DNA of 64,000 nucleotides from Sphingobacteriales bacterium (GTDB lineage Bacteria; Bacteroidota; Bacteroidia; Chitinophagales; UBA2359), in NCBI GenBank assembly GCA_016706405.1, contig JADJJT010000001.1, positions 1,615,501 to 1,679,500 on the forward strand. Reading direction: 5' to 3'. The notes under the pieces were generated by a model that saw only the letters and a list, made by a program, of their open reading frames with translations, made no database searches and was not told where the DNA came from. The position numbers and the translations under genes are program-made. Shown one piece after another: positions 1-8,665 of this stretch (position 1 is the first letter of the stretch; every line of letters begins with the position of its first letter).

Positions 1-2
1 GC

Positions 3-611
3 CATGTTTTTCCGGATATAGCCCAATACATTGCTCTTGGCCATATTCACAAGCCTCAAATGGTAGCACAAAATGCAAATATCCGCTATTCAGGCTCGCC
101 CATCCCCCTCGATTTTACCGAACATGCCGACCCCAAGCAAGTAGTATTGGTAAAAATTGAAGGACAAAATCCGCCATCAATTACGCCCTTACTTGTACCA
201 ACTAACCGCCCTTTGTTGCGTTTTAAAGGCAACGAAACGCAAATACAGCAGGGTATAAGCCAAGCCCCCGCTAATCAAAGTTCATTAACGGCTTGGGCTG
301 AGGTAATACTCGAAACGCCACATGGCTTAGTTTCGGGCAATTTGTTAGAAGAAATAAAACAAGACCTTAAAAATAAAAACATCGAACTGTTTGCCCTAAA
401 AATCATCCGGATGCAGCCCATTGCTGAAAACGATTTAACTCCGGATGAAACTGAAAACCAAACATCATCCTACCTTAACGAAAGGTCGCATCATGATATT
501 TTTAATCTGCAATTATCGCGCTTGACAGGCTCAGAAGAGGACAAAACCCAGCTTACACAAACCTACCTCGAATTATTAAACTGGATGGAAGAAGAAGAAG
601 CAGGTAAGTAA
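3..611 (+). CDS. sbcD: Exonuclease SbcCD subunit D, C-terminal part (5' end outside window)
   Basis: The reading frame is already open at the window's left edge, so the first ATG at 60 is internal. The visible 202 residues include the Mre11/SbcD metal-binding motif GHIH, in the context YIALGHIHKPQ, followed by the family signature YSGSPIPLDF and the C-terminal capping region. SbcD is the Mn-dependent nuclease subunit that works with the SbcC ATPase on DNA ends and hairpins in the cytoplasm. The protein ends in an acidic tail (WMEEEEAGK). The gene converges on the TonB receptor downstream. sbcC is not seen; it may lie to the left or elsewhere. Confidence 0.9.
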   Translation, partial: HVFPDIAQYIALGHIHKPQMVAQNANIRYSGSPIPLDFTEHADPKQVVLVKIEGQNPPSITPLLVPTNRPLLRFKGNETQIQQGISQAPANQSSLTAWAEVILETPHGLVSGNLLEEIKQDLKNKNIELFALKIIRMQPIAENDLTPDETENQTSSYLNERSHHDIFNLQLSRLTGSEEDKTQLTQTYLELLNWMEEEEAGK

Positions 612-648
612 TTGATAAGCCTGCCTGCCTCTTTCTTTGTTTAACTGT

Positions 649-3135
649 TTATTTTGGTTTTCCTTTTAAGTCAAGTGCATATTTGACGGTAAACTGGCGG
701 GGCGAATCCATAAGAGCAGGGCGCATGGCATATTCGCGGTTAAACAGGTTATTACACAAAAAAGACAAGGTGCTGTTTTCGCTAACATGAAACAAAATGC
801 GTGCATCAACAATTAGGTCGCCGGTATTGTGTTCTTCGCGGAATTGGCGAACGCCGGGTAAAAACACGGCGAATGCCTCGTCAATGGCTTCCATAAAACT
901 AAAATAACGCACGCCCAAACCAAAGCTAAGCTTTGAAATTCGGGTTTCGGCATCTAATTTAGCGGTATGCCTAAAACGATATTTTAGTACGTTTTCGTCG
1001 CTCGATGAAAGCAGTTTTTCAACTTTGTCAAAATCCTTAAATTTGGGGTTTGTCCAGGTGTATCCGGCTAAAAGTGTGGTTGGCGCGCCAAATAAACTGC
1101 CCTGCCCTACTACCGAGGCATCGAGGCCAAAAATGCGTGTATCGCCAATATTTAACGATTGGAAACCAACGGCTATTCCATTGGGGTCGGGCAGTACAAT
1201 TACGGTTGTGTCGTACTCGGGCCAATATAAGCTTTGTACTAATTTTTGCACAATATTACTAGCCCCAAAAGTAAACTCCATCATGTTCGAATACTCGTTA
1301 ATAAATGCGGCCACATCAACCAAGCCCTTCCACTCGCTAATGGCAAAGCCTTGTTTAACGCCTAATTCGGCGCTCCATCCGGTTTCTGATTTTAAGCTTG
1401 GGTTAGGAAAAATACCTATCGGAACGGTTAAAGCGCCAACGTTTACACCACCTAATTGCGTATCAACAAATTTTTCGGCAATCGTTGGAAATCGGTAAGC
1501 CTGCCCATACGAAGCACGTATATAGGTGTACTCGGCAGCCTGGTAATTTACGCCTGCTCGCAACACGGGTTTAGCTTCGCTTTCGCTTTCAATGGTGTTG
1601 CGCTCAAAACGTGCCCCCAGCGATAGGTTTAGCTTTTGGTAAAATTTTTTGTCTAACTGAACATAGCCTGCCAAATTTGTAGCCTGGTATTTGCCTTTAT
1701 TTATAGTATCAGAAGCGTACAGTTCGGCATTAGTTTTTGCAAGGCTGTAAGTAATACCGGCGGTGGTTGTTAAATTTAATTTGGGAAAGCGTTTTTGAAA
1801 TTGGCCTTCGGAGTAATAAAAATCAGATAAAGTACTTTGATTTGTGTCGTTGCGGTTATGGTTGATGTAGTAGCGGCCTAATAATTTTATCCGGATATTA
1901 TTCCTTGTAAAATACTCTATAAATGGGTCAACAGATAGTTTTCGGCCTTTGTTGTTAATTTGCGGTGTGTTTGTCCAAAGCTGGTAAGCACCGGCATCGC
2001 CCACGTAGCCCGGTTGGCCTGGTTGGCCGTTATTTCGGTTCCATATTAAAAAGCTGGTACTGCGTGTTATCATGGTGTTGAGGTTTAGGCCAATAGCCAG
2101 CCCTGGCACAGTGGGTACGCGGTAGCGCAAATTAATATTGGCACGTGCGCGGCGGCTAAAATCGGTTTGGCGATGCGAGTCGCTTGAAAGCAGGTATAGC
2201 CCCGACACAAAATCTAATTGTTTAAATTTTTGCCGGTGCCCAAACGAGAAGCCCGTTTCAAAGGGTATTTCGCCGCCCCACCATGCTTTTTTTTGAAAGG
2301 CAGTATCGCCATTGGCCAATACGACTGGCATGTTGTTGGCATCGTACAGAATATCGTTTGTTAGGTTAGCTGGTGGGTTGCCCAAGGCGCTGGTAAAAAA
2401 TGACAATTTGGTTTCGGGTTCGGTTTTAGGGTAGGCAGTTCGCAAATTGACGATGCCGTTCATAGCCGACGAGCCATATAAGGCCGATGAAGCTCCTTTT
2501 ATAATTTCAATTTGGGAAATATTTTCGACTGGCAAAAAGCTCCAATCCGGAAAGCCAGCATCGGCAGTTAAAATTGGCAAATCGTCCATTAGCAGCATAA
2601 CACGGCTTCCGGCACCGTAGCTGTAACCACTGCCACCTCTAATATTTGCCTGCCCATCTATTACATCTACCCCTGGAACTTTTTGTAGTGCATTATCAAT
2701 GGCGGTGGTATTACTATTTTCTATTAGTGAGGGTTTAATCACCTCGAGCGATACAACTTGTTCGCCTAATTTTTGTTCAAATTTGCTACTGGTAATCACA
2801 ACCGTTTCCAAAATTTCTTTTTTCTCGGTCATTTCTATATTTAGCGTTAAGGTTTGAGCAGCATTTAGCGCAACTACTCTTGTTTCGGTATTGTAGCCCA
2901 CTACTGAAAATTGTAAAGTGTGACTTCCTGGTGGGAGTTCGATGGTATAATTGCCATCAAAATCGGTTTGTGTACCTGTTAAGGCATCATTTATTTTTGT
3001 CGTAATATTGACAAAAGGTAAAATTTCTGTCGTGGTTATATTTTTAATATTTCCTGTCACAATCGCATTTTGCGCCTGTAAAAAATGAAGCGAAAACAAG
3101 CACAAAATAAGAACAAAAAGTAGTTTTTTTGACAT
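649..3135 (-). CDS. TonB-dependent outer-membrane receptor
   Basis: An 828-residue protein with a signal peptide ending near AQNA. A carboxypeptidase-regulatory-like beta domain follows (residues about 25-105; VTGNIKN ... DFDGNYTIELPPG). Next comes a plug domain (about 120-235, with NALQKVPGVDVIDGQANIRG and IEIIKGASSALYG). A 22-strand-type barrel runs to the C-terminus, with the family's terminal NLFNREYAMRP motif and an aromatic-ended last strand. This is the usual Bacteroidota receptor layout for energised uptake of siderophores, cobalamin, metals or peptides. There is no adjacent SusD-like gene, so glycan uptake is less likely. The substrate cannot be told from sequence. It reads leftwards, converging with sbcD, with a 37-bp gap. 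Confidence 0.9.
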   Translation of the reverse strand: MSKKLLFVLILCLFSLHFLQAQNAIVTGNIKNITTTEILPFVNITTKINDALTGTQTDFDGNYTIELPPGSHTLQFSVVGYNTETRVVALNAAQTLTLNIEMTEKKEILETVVITSSKFEQKLGEQVVSLEVIKPSLIENSNTTAIDNALQKVPGVDVIDGQANIRGGSGYSYGAGSRVMLLMDDLPILTADAGFPDWSFLPVENISQIEIIKGASSALYGSSAMNGIVNLRTAYPKTEPETKLSFFTSALGNPPANLTNDILYDANNMPVVLANGDTAFQKKAWWGGEIPFETGFSFGHRQKFKQLDFVSGLYLLSSDSHRQTDFSRRARANINLRYRVPTVPGLAIGLNLNTMITRSTSFLIWNRNNGQPGQPGYVGDAGAYQLWTNTPQINNKGRKLSVDPFIEYFTRNNIRIKLLGRYYINHNRNDTNQSTLSDFYYSEGQFQKRFPKLNLTTTAGITYSLAKTNAELYASDTINKGKYQATNLAGYVQLDKKFYQKLNLSLGARFERNTIESESEAKPVLRAGVNYQAAEYTYIRASYGQAYRFPTIAEKFVDTQLGGVNVGALTVPIGIFPNPSLKSETGWSAELGVKQGFAISEWKGLVDVAAFINEYSNMMEFTFGASNIVQKLVQSLYWPEYDTTVIVLPDPNGIAVGFQSLNIGDTRIFGLDASVVGQGSLFGAPTTLLAGYTWTNPKFKDFDKVEKLLSSSDENVLKYRFRHTAKLDAETRISKLSFGLGVRYFSFMEAIDEAFAVFLPGVRQFREEHNTGDLIVDARILFHVSENSTLSFLCNNLFNREYAMRPALMDSPRQFTVKYALDLKGKPK

Positions 3136-3307
3136 TGATTTGTTTTTTATAGGGGGTAACTTTTTTAGAAAAATACAAATATTTATGAAGGCTTATTTAA
3201 TTACAAACCGTATCAAGGCATGTTTTTTAAGAATTATGTTATTTCTTAATACATATAAAGTAAAATTCGTAAATTTTGAGCAAAACTAAGCTTTAAAGCG
3301 GTACTAA

Positions 3308-4235
3308 GAGACTGTCTAAAAATTAAAAATTGGCATGCCAGTCCTAAAAATTGATAGGAAAAAAGTTATTAAAAGAGATGTGAATAAAAGACTATCAGTT
3401 TGACGTTTAAATAATAATTCATAGCTTTATGAAAATCAAACACATAAAGTAAAATGAAAACCTACCCAAGCAGTCTCACCGATAGTCAATGGAGTGCAAT
3501 ATTAGGCATTTTAGACGACAAACGGAAACGAAAACACAGTTTAAGAGAAATTTTTAATGCGCTGTTCTATTTGCTTAAAACTGGCTGTCAATGGCGCATG
3601 CTGCCGTTCCATTTTCCGTCATGGAAGCTTGTTTACTACTATTTTACCAAGTGGAAGAAGGATGGGACGATAGAACTCATCCATGAAATACTCAGGGATA
3701 AGACTCGAAAGCAAGCAGGCAGGGCTTCATCGCCAAGTGTTGGTATAATTGATAGCCAGAGCGTAAAGACAACAAGCGTCGGAGGCTTGTGCAGAGGGAT
3801 TGACGGGGGTAAAAAAGTTAAAGGCAGAAAGCGGCATATTATTGTAGATACAATGGGACTACTTTTAGCGGTTGTGGTTCATGCGGCAAATGAGCATGAC
3901 AGTAAATCAGCCCCAATGGTTATAGCTGACCTCAGAGGCAGGTTTTGCAGATTGGTAAAGATAGTAGCTGATGGCGGGTATAGAGGCGAGTTAATTGAAA
4001 ATACCCGCAAAACGTTTGGGTGGGTGGTTGAGGTTGTAAGTAGATCGAATACAGCCTCGAAATTCGAAGTATTGCCAAAAGATGGATTGTTGAAAGAACT
4101 TTTGCATGGCTCGAAAGCTATCGAAGATTGAGTAAAGACTTTGAGTTCCAAACCGAAACGAGCCAGACAATGATCCAACTTGCCATGATAAAATTGATGC
4201 TTAATAGAATTAGAAAATAAAATTTAGATAGGCTC
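3308..4235 (+). mobile_element. IS5-family insertion sequence, copy 1 (inactive)
   Basis: 928-bp element nearly identical to the copy at 28588-29516. Imperfect terminal inverted repeats: left GAGACTGTCTAAAAATT, right end reading inward GAGCCTATCTAAATTT. The left flank is TAA but the right flank is TGA, so there is no matching 3-bp target duplication. Both trinucleotides fit the TNA targets used by the IS1031-type group of IS5. The mismatch suggests that the element is a product of recombination between two copies, or of an adjacent deletion, not a simple insertion. The right side abuts a 5'-truncated ATPase gene, which supports a deletion. One A is missing inside the transposase compared with copy 2. 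Confidence 0.9.
3454..4220 (+). pseudogene. IS5-family transposase, frameshifted
   Basis: Identical to the 255-residue transposase of copy 2 up to residue 209. At about 4076-4079 an A run has four bases instead of five. The shifted frame stops at 4131, giving 225 residues. The lost segment includes VERTFAW, which carries the third catalytic acid (E214 in the intact copy). The first two acids, D100 (GIIDSQS) and D173 (VADGGY), remain. The product would therefore be inactive. The lesion could be real decay or a sequencing error in a homopolymer. The N-terminal 75 residues form the DUF4096-type DNA-binding part common to this IS group. Confidence 0.88.
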
Positions 4236-4236
4236 T

Positions 4237-4614
4237 GAATTGCAAGAAGATGGAAGAACTTTTTACAAACCGAATCAATCTTTACTTACTTCAATGCACA
4301 TTTCAATTTTGTTTGCCATTTCAGAATTAGCGACAGAAATTAGAGAAGAAAAATTCCCTATGATTTTTGATGCACCTACATCTTCATTTGGGGAAAATAA
4401 AACAAAGCAATTCTTAAATTTGATTTACCAAACAGGAAACCAGAAAATTCTATTGATTAAAGATTTTCTACACATAGATAAAGACTCGAAAGTCTTTTCA
4501 ATTAAAGACGAATTTAATAACGTTAAAAGAGATAAAGCATTTTGGGTAAAACTTGAGAGACCTTTTAACCCAAATAATTTGAAAACAATTAACTCACAAG
4601 TAATTACTTTGTAA
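4237..4614 (+). pseudogene. SMC/Rad50-type ATPase, 3' remnant cut by the IS element
   Basis: About 125 residues of open frame reading straight out of the right end of the IS. They match the C-terminal head of an SMC/Rad50-like ABC ATPase: a signature-like serine-rich stretch (NQSLLTSMH, residues about 10-18), then a Walker B-type strand with acidic residue and serine-rich D-loop (PMIFDAPTSSFGENK), then a switch-like strand (KILLIKDF). The N-terminal Walker A and coiled coil are missing. The nominal start at 4240 is a TTG without a credible ribosome site. It is followed after one base by a 174-residue gene, so the two were probably a two-gene defence or repair operon. Which system is not recognised. 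Confidence 0.6.
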
Positions 4615-4615
4615 T

Positions 4616-5140
4616 ATGGAAAACTTATTTGACAAATGGAAAACCAAAATTCCAAAATACAGTGAAGTACACAAAGAACTTTTCTCTTCGCTTTCACAGA
4701 AATTTGGTGCGGAAGGCGAAAAAAAAATAAATCTTGGAAAGCATTTTAGTACAAACTACGAATTGTATATGTATGCGTTTTTTTTAGGCTTGTATAATAA
4801 TGAGTTTTCTCCAATTCCAAACGGAGAAAAGAAAATAGATTTCAGCCACCACATTCAACATTGGGGGAGTAAAACAACAACTTCCTATCGAAAAGACTTT
4901 ACAAGTCTGCAAGAAAACATATTTATTGCTTTGGTTGCTAAAACAGAAATAGACATTCTTGCCTTAGAAAAAGGCGAAATAGAAGAAGACGAAATTGTTA
5001 AGCAACTTATTTACACAATGGAATCATATACAAACGGAGGTTTGATTTTGATTAAAGAAAAGATTGACGAAAATCCGAATTACTTTCTGCAACCAACTTC
5101 GTTTTTGGATATGATTTTGGATAGTAAAATAGAGAAATAA
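4616..5140 (+). CDS. Hypothetical protein, partner of the truncated ATPase
   Basis: 174 residues, soluble, with no signal peptide or membrane segment. The ATG lies one base after the ATPase stop codon, so translation was probably coupled. Sequence features: a charged N-terminus, an aromatic segment LYMYAFFLGLYNNEFSP (residues about 43-59), and an all-helical acidic C-terminal half. Small helical proteins beside SMC-like ATPases occur in several anti-phage and DNA-modification-linked operons (for example Dnd-associated sets), but I cannot assign this one to a family. With its ATPase partner destroyed and its upstream promoter gone, it may no longer function. A repeat unit starts about 225 bp downstream. 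Confidence 0.6.
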   Translation: MENLFDKWKTKIPKYSEVHKELFSSLSQKFGAEGEKKINLGKHFSTNYELYMYAFFLGLYNNEFSPIPNGEKKIDFSHHIQHWGSKTTTSYRKDFTSLQENIFIALVAKTEIDILALEKGEIEEDEIVKQLIYTMESYTNGGLILIKEKIDENPNYFLQPTSFLDMILDSKIEK

Positions 5141-5366
5141 AATGCCGGCACCAATTTGCAAGCACATTGCCAATTCGCACAAGCCAACACACAGGCCAAA
5201 GCTTGCAAAAGAGTGTGGCTGCCCAACCCAAAAAGAATTTCAAAATATTATTTTCCTTGCTTTTTAAAAAATTAAAACACCCGACACACAAGCCAATAAT
5301 GCAGACAGTTGACACATTTGGACACGACAAAAGGAAGACTGAAAAAAAGCCCGAACCGCTAACATG

Positions 5367-5756
5367 GGTAACCGTTGCACAACCTAAATTTCCTAAGCGG
5401 GTTTTTGGGCTAAACTGCCTGCCGTAGCTACATTTGCCGCGTTTTAGGCAAACCTCAATTTTGGGATAAATAAATTGCTGCCCTACATTTAAATACCCTC
5501 AACCGAGCCAATTGTTTATTCGGCGGTAAAAATTATCTTCCAGAACTAATTGGTCTAAACTTAGTTGGTAAAATAGTTGTGGGGTCAGTTGTTTTCGTCC
5601 TTGCATAATGCAGGCAAATGTACTACAAATTATTGAGTTTTCCTATTCTTTTTAAAAATATTTCACCAAATTTTTTTGTATATTAATTTTTCACTACCTT
5701 TGAGTTGTGCAACAGGCACAATGGCTTTACGGTTAGGCGGGCGGAAGTATTATTTT
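5367..5756 (+). repeat. Cassette-separating repeat R1 (about 390 bp) with outward promoter
   Basis: Nearly identical to the repeat at 6573-6963 and, in its first 94 bp, to 8031-8124. The inner 340 bp are bounded by the inverted decamers GTTGCACAAC (5374-5383) and GTTGTGCAAC (5704-5713). A Bacteroidota promoter points right: TTTG at 5675-5678, 16 bp, TACCTTTG at 5695-5702. After the conserved block a second -7 box, TAAATTTG, lies at 5795-5802. The motif AACCGCTAACA sits just before the repeat. A translated frame across 5167-5427 is low-complexity and overlaps the repeat, so I do not call a gene here. The 5141-5366 stretch holds nothing else recognisable. Confidence 0.85.
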
Positions 5757-5905
5757 CAAACTAAAATTTTTATATAAAAGCTGAAAACTTATTGTAAATT
5801 TGTGCTTTGCCGATAAGCAATGTATAAGCCTGCAGGCAAGTATATAAAGTAAATTATCGAAACAAACCAGAATATCGTTAAACTAAAAAGTAATAAGACT
5901 AAAAA

Positions 5906-6085
5906 ATGGAGCTAAAAGAAGAAATCGTGCAGATTGTGGACAAATTACCCAGTAATGTTTTGGGCGAACTTTTGCAATACCTTCGTCAGGTAGAAAAAAC
6001 TACTGCGGAGAAAATGCGTCTTTCGCTCAACTTGAATACAATTTTGACGGAAGACCGAGAGCTACTTGAAAAATTGGCGAAATGA
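5906..6085 (+). CDS. Putative antitoxin of the Fic/Doc pair
   Basis: A 59-residue ORF starting at an ATG preceded by an A-rich leader. It reads MELKEEIVQIVDKLPSNVLG and ends ...LLEKLAK. The stop overlaps the next start as ATGA (6082-6085), the translational coupling typical of toxin-antitoxin operons. It has two amphipathic helical stretches and no obvious DNA-binding motif. Its size and position suit the small partner that precedes Doc-type toxins and blocks the active site. Function is inferred from the neighbour and not from a recognised family. The -7 box TAAATTTG about 100 bp upstream, at the edge of repeat R1, is the likely promoter. Confidence 0.7.
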   Translation: MELKEEIVQIVDKLPSNVLGELLQYLRQVEKTTAEKMRLSLNLNTILTEDRELLEKLAK

Positions 6086-6459
6086 TTGGCTATCAAGAAG
6101 TTCTTGAAATTCATCAATTTTTGATCCGCGAATTTGGCGGTTCACAAGGTGTGAGAGATGAAAACGGTCTAAAATCTGCACTCGAAAGACCTTTCAGTGG
6201 ATTTGGCGACACAGAATTCTACCCAAGTCCCGAAGAAAAGGCAGGAGCAGTTTTGGAAAGTATCGTCACAAATCACCCTTTTATAGACGGCAACAAAAGA
6301 ACTGGCTACGTTTTGATGCGTTTGGTTTTGATGAACTTTGGCAAGGATATAGAAGCCACACAAGACGAAAAATACGACTTTGTTGTCGCTATTGCATCAG
6401 GACGAATTGACTTTCAACAAATTGTAACTTGGGTAAAGCAAAGGATTGTGATCCGATAA
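6082..6459 (+). CDS. doc: Fic/Doc-family toxin (death-on-curing type)
   Basis: 125 residues, the usual length of Doc-type proteins. It carries the complete Fic core motif HPFIDGNKRTG (H65-x3-D69-G-N-K-R73), in which the histidine acts as general base and the acidic residue binds metal. The N-terminal VLEIHQFLIREFGGSQGVRD and GLKSALERP segments match Doc. Family members transfer AMP or phosphate to cellular targets such as EF-Tu. It is coupled by a 4-bp overlap to the 59-residue antitoxin. The two genes form a unit bounded by repeats R1 and R2, a context typical of an acquired stress or defence cassette. Confidence 0.88.
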   Translation: MIGYQEVLEIHQFLIREFGGSQGVRDENGLKSALERPFSGFGDTEFYPSPEEKAGAVLESIVTNHPFIDGNKRTGYVLMRLVLMNFGKDIEATQDEKYDFVVAIASGRIDFQQIVTWVKQRIVIR

Positions 6460-6572
6460 AAGCAAAAATATCATTTTTTCCGGAAAATTTACAACTTGGA
6501 AATAAGCCGTATTTTAAGCATTTTGTTAAGCGAAAACGAAGGTCTCCAAACATCCACACCGCTGCCAACAAT

Positions 6573-6963
6573 GGTAACCGTTGCACAACTCAAATTTTAT
6601 TTAGGTGATTTTTGGGCTAAACTGCCCGCCGTAGCTACATTTGTCGCGTTTTGGGCAAACCTCAATTTGGGGATAAATAAATTGCTGCCCTACATTTAAA
6701 TACCCTCAACCGAACCAATTGTTTATCCGGCGGTAAAAATTATCTTCCGGAACTAATTGGTCTAAACTTAGTTGGTAAAAAAGTTGCGGAGTAAGCTGTT
6801 TTCGTCCTTGCATAATGCAGGCAAGTATACTACAAATTATTGAGTTTTCCTATTCTTTTTAAAAATATTTCACTCAAATTTTTTTGTATATTAATTTTTC
6901 ACTACCTTTGAGTTGTGCAACAGGCACAACGGCTTTACGGTTAGGCGGGCGGAAGTATTATTT
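6573..6963 (+). repeat. Cassette-separating repeat R2 (about 390 bp) with outward promoter
   Basis: Second full copy of the R1 repeat, with scattered substitutions. Inverted decamers GTTGCACAAC (6580-6589) and GTTGTGCAAC (6912-6921) bound the core. The internal promoter is TTTG 6883-6886, 16 bp, TACCTTTG 6903-6910. As for R1, a TAAATTTG box follows at 7003-7010, just outside the strongly conserved part, and leads into the next gene. CCGTTAGCGG at about 7040 is the inverse of the CCGCTAAC found before R1 and R3, so the next cassette has inverted ends. Confidence 0.85.
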
Positions 6964-7097
6964 CAAGGGAAGAATTTTCTAATAAAACTAAAAAATGTAT
7001 TGTAAATTTGTCCTTCGTAAACCGCCCAACGCAAAGCCTTTTCCGTTAGCGGCTACTATAAAAAGACACAGTAACAAGACAAAGACATAAAAACGAA

Positions 7098-8015
7098 ATG
7101 GCATTATTTAACATAGACAACAAAGACAAACTTGACCAGATAAAAGAATTACCTTTTAAACTTGAAAAAGAAATTCAAACTTTAACTGAACAAAATTTGA
7201 CGGCTATTTTCGGACTTAACTTTGTGCGTTCTGAATTTTCTCTTGGCAATTTTCGCATTGACACATTGGCGTTTGACAAAGACGCATCAAGTTTTGTAAT
7301 CATTGAATACAAACGAGACAAAAATTTTAGCGTAATTGACCAAGGCTATGCTTATTTATCTTTAATGCTTAACAACAAAGCCGACTTCATTCTTGAATAC
7401 AACGAAAACAACAAAAATACATTGAAACGTGATGACGTTGATTGGTCGCAATCACGAGTTATTTTCATTTCGCCAAGTTTTACGACATACCAAAAAGAAG
7501 CAATAAACTTTAAAGACTTACCAATTGAACTTTGGGAAGTTAAACGCTACGACAACAAGACAATTAGCTACAATCAAATTCAGACTTCGGGTGCACAAGA
7601 AAGCGTTAAGACAATCAGCCGACAAGACGACACGATTGAAAAAGTTACACGAGAAATTAAAGTGTTTACAGAACAAGAACACTTGGACGGAATGTCGGAC
7701 GAAATCAAAGAGCTTTACGAAAAATTCAAAAATGCAATTCTCAATCTTGACAGTTTAGAAGTTAAGCCGAAAAAACTTTATACCGCCTTTGTTGCTAACA
7801 CAAATGTCGTTGACATTCGTTTGCAAAAAAATGGACTTAAAATGTGGCTTAACTTACAACACGGACAACTTGACGACCCGAAAGGAATTTGCCGTGACGT
7901 TTCGCAGACAGGACATTGGGGAAATGGCGACTATGAATTACAAATAAACTCAGACGACAATTTAGAATACATTTTAAGTTTAATAAAACAATCATTAAAA
8001 AGAAACAAAAAATAG
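7098..8015 (+). CDS. PD-(D/E)xK nuclease-like protein with C-terminal DUF5655 domain
   Basis: 305 residues in two parts. Residues 1-160 contain a restriction-endonuclease-like core: D55 in FRIDTLAF and E70-Y-K72 in FVIIEYKR give the D...ExK pattern. Residues about 210-300 match DUF5655 (LYTAFVANTNVVDIRL ... ISLIKQSL-type ending, with WLNLQHG and GHWGNGDYEL). Proteins of this architecture are often annotated as predicted transport proteins but look like solitary nucleases, possibly in defence. It lies alone between R2 and R3, with a TAAATTTG box about 90 bp upstream. No modification enzyme is nearby. Nuclease activity is an inference from the motif. Confidence 0.75.
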   Translation: MALFNIDNKDKLDQIKELPFKLEKEIQTLTEQNLTAIFGLNFVRSEFSLGNFRIDTLAFDKDASSFVIIEYKRDKNFSVIDQGYAYLSLMLNNKADFILEYNENNKNTLKRDDVDWSQSRVIFISPSFTTYQKEAINFKDLPIELWEVKRYDNKTISYNQIQTSGAQESVKTISRQDDTIEKVTREIKVFTEQEHLDGMSDEIKELYEKFKNAILNLDSLEVKPKKLYTAFVANTNVVDIRLQKNGLKMWLNLQHGQLDDPKGICRDVSQTGHWGNGDYELQINSDDNLEYILSLIKQSLKRNKK

Positions 8016-8030
8016 CGAACCGCTAACAAA

Positions 8031-8124
8031 GGTAACCGTTGCACAACCTCCCTTTTCCTAAGCCGTTTTTTGGGCTAAACTGCCCGCCGTAGCTGCATTT
8101 GCCGCGTTCTGGGCAAACCTCAAT
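8031..8124 (+). repeat. Cassette-separating repeat R3 (truncated, first 94 bp)
   Basis: Begins GGTAACCGTTGCACAAC just after the DUF5655 gene and follows R1/R2 through GGCAAACCTCAATT. It then breaks off where the transposase remnant begins. The promoter half of the repeat is missing. The motif GAACCGCTAACA precedes it, as for R1. The truncation shows that the IS1182-like element landed in, or deleted part of, a third repeat copy. Confidence 0.75.
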
Positions 8125-8152
8125 TAAATGGAAGTCCCTTTTTTTGGATGCC

Positions 8153-8665
8153 TTAAAATGAACCTAATAAAGCCTGATAAAGTGAATTTTGAAAAAACCA
8201 CCTTATTATTTCCGGATGATGATATATTTGGGCGTACATTTTTGGCATTATCCGGATAAATTTTAACAGTTTCTTCAAATTATAACTCAAAGCCGCCATT
8301 AAAACGTGTTTATTGGCTTGGGCCATTCCTCGTGCATTCACTCGTTTCATGTTGTGATGATTGATAAGCGTTCCCAGCACCGGCTCAACGGTTGAGCTTC
8401 GGCGTTTGGTTAAAAATCGGGTGTAGTTTTTGTCTTTGTTGAGTTTGCGGTGCATCTTGTCGTACAAGGGTTTGTGGATGCTGTCGTCTAACTTTTTGAA
8501 TTTGCTTACCGCATCGCAACACAAGGCTCTGAGGGGGCATTTGCCACAATCGCTTTCGCTGCTGCGGTAAACGTTTTGCCCCGGCATGACTGTATATTTT
8601 TCTTCCTGCGTGCAACAAAGTTGTTTACCTTGCGCATCGTTACTTGAATACGCTAAACAAAACAA
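8153..8665 (-). pseudogene. IS1182-like transposase, C-terminal fragment
   Basis: 170 residues matching the C-terminal third of IS1182-family transposases. Seen are the cysteine cluster CGKCPLRALC, a basic region, then the segment with the last catalytic glutamate (RRSSTVEPVLGTLINHHNMK) and the usual MAALSYNLKKLLKF helix. The N-terminal two-thirds with the first catalytic acids are missing and no open frame continues beyond 8665. It is a dead remnant that truncates repeat R3. No intact terminal repeats were recognised. Confidence 0.75.

Noticed and set aside
1025..1498. 157-codon open frame antisense to the TonB receptor
   Set aside because: Shadow of the strongly conserved receptor coding frame on the other strand, with no family match.
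5167..5427. 86-codon open frame
   Set aside because: It overlaps the start of repeat R1, has low-complexity composition and no ribosome site; the similar part of R2 encodes a different frame.
5367..8124. CRISPR array or classical integron attC array
   Set aside because: Repeats are about 390 bp, only three in number, and separated by whole genes; no short spacer pattern, no cas genes and no compact attC core sites.
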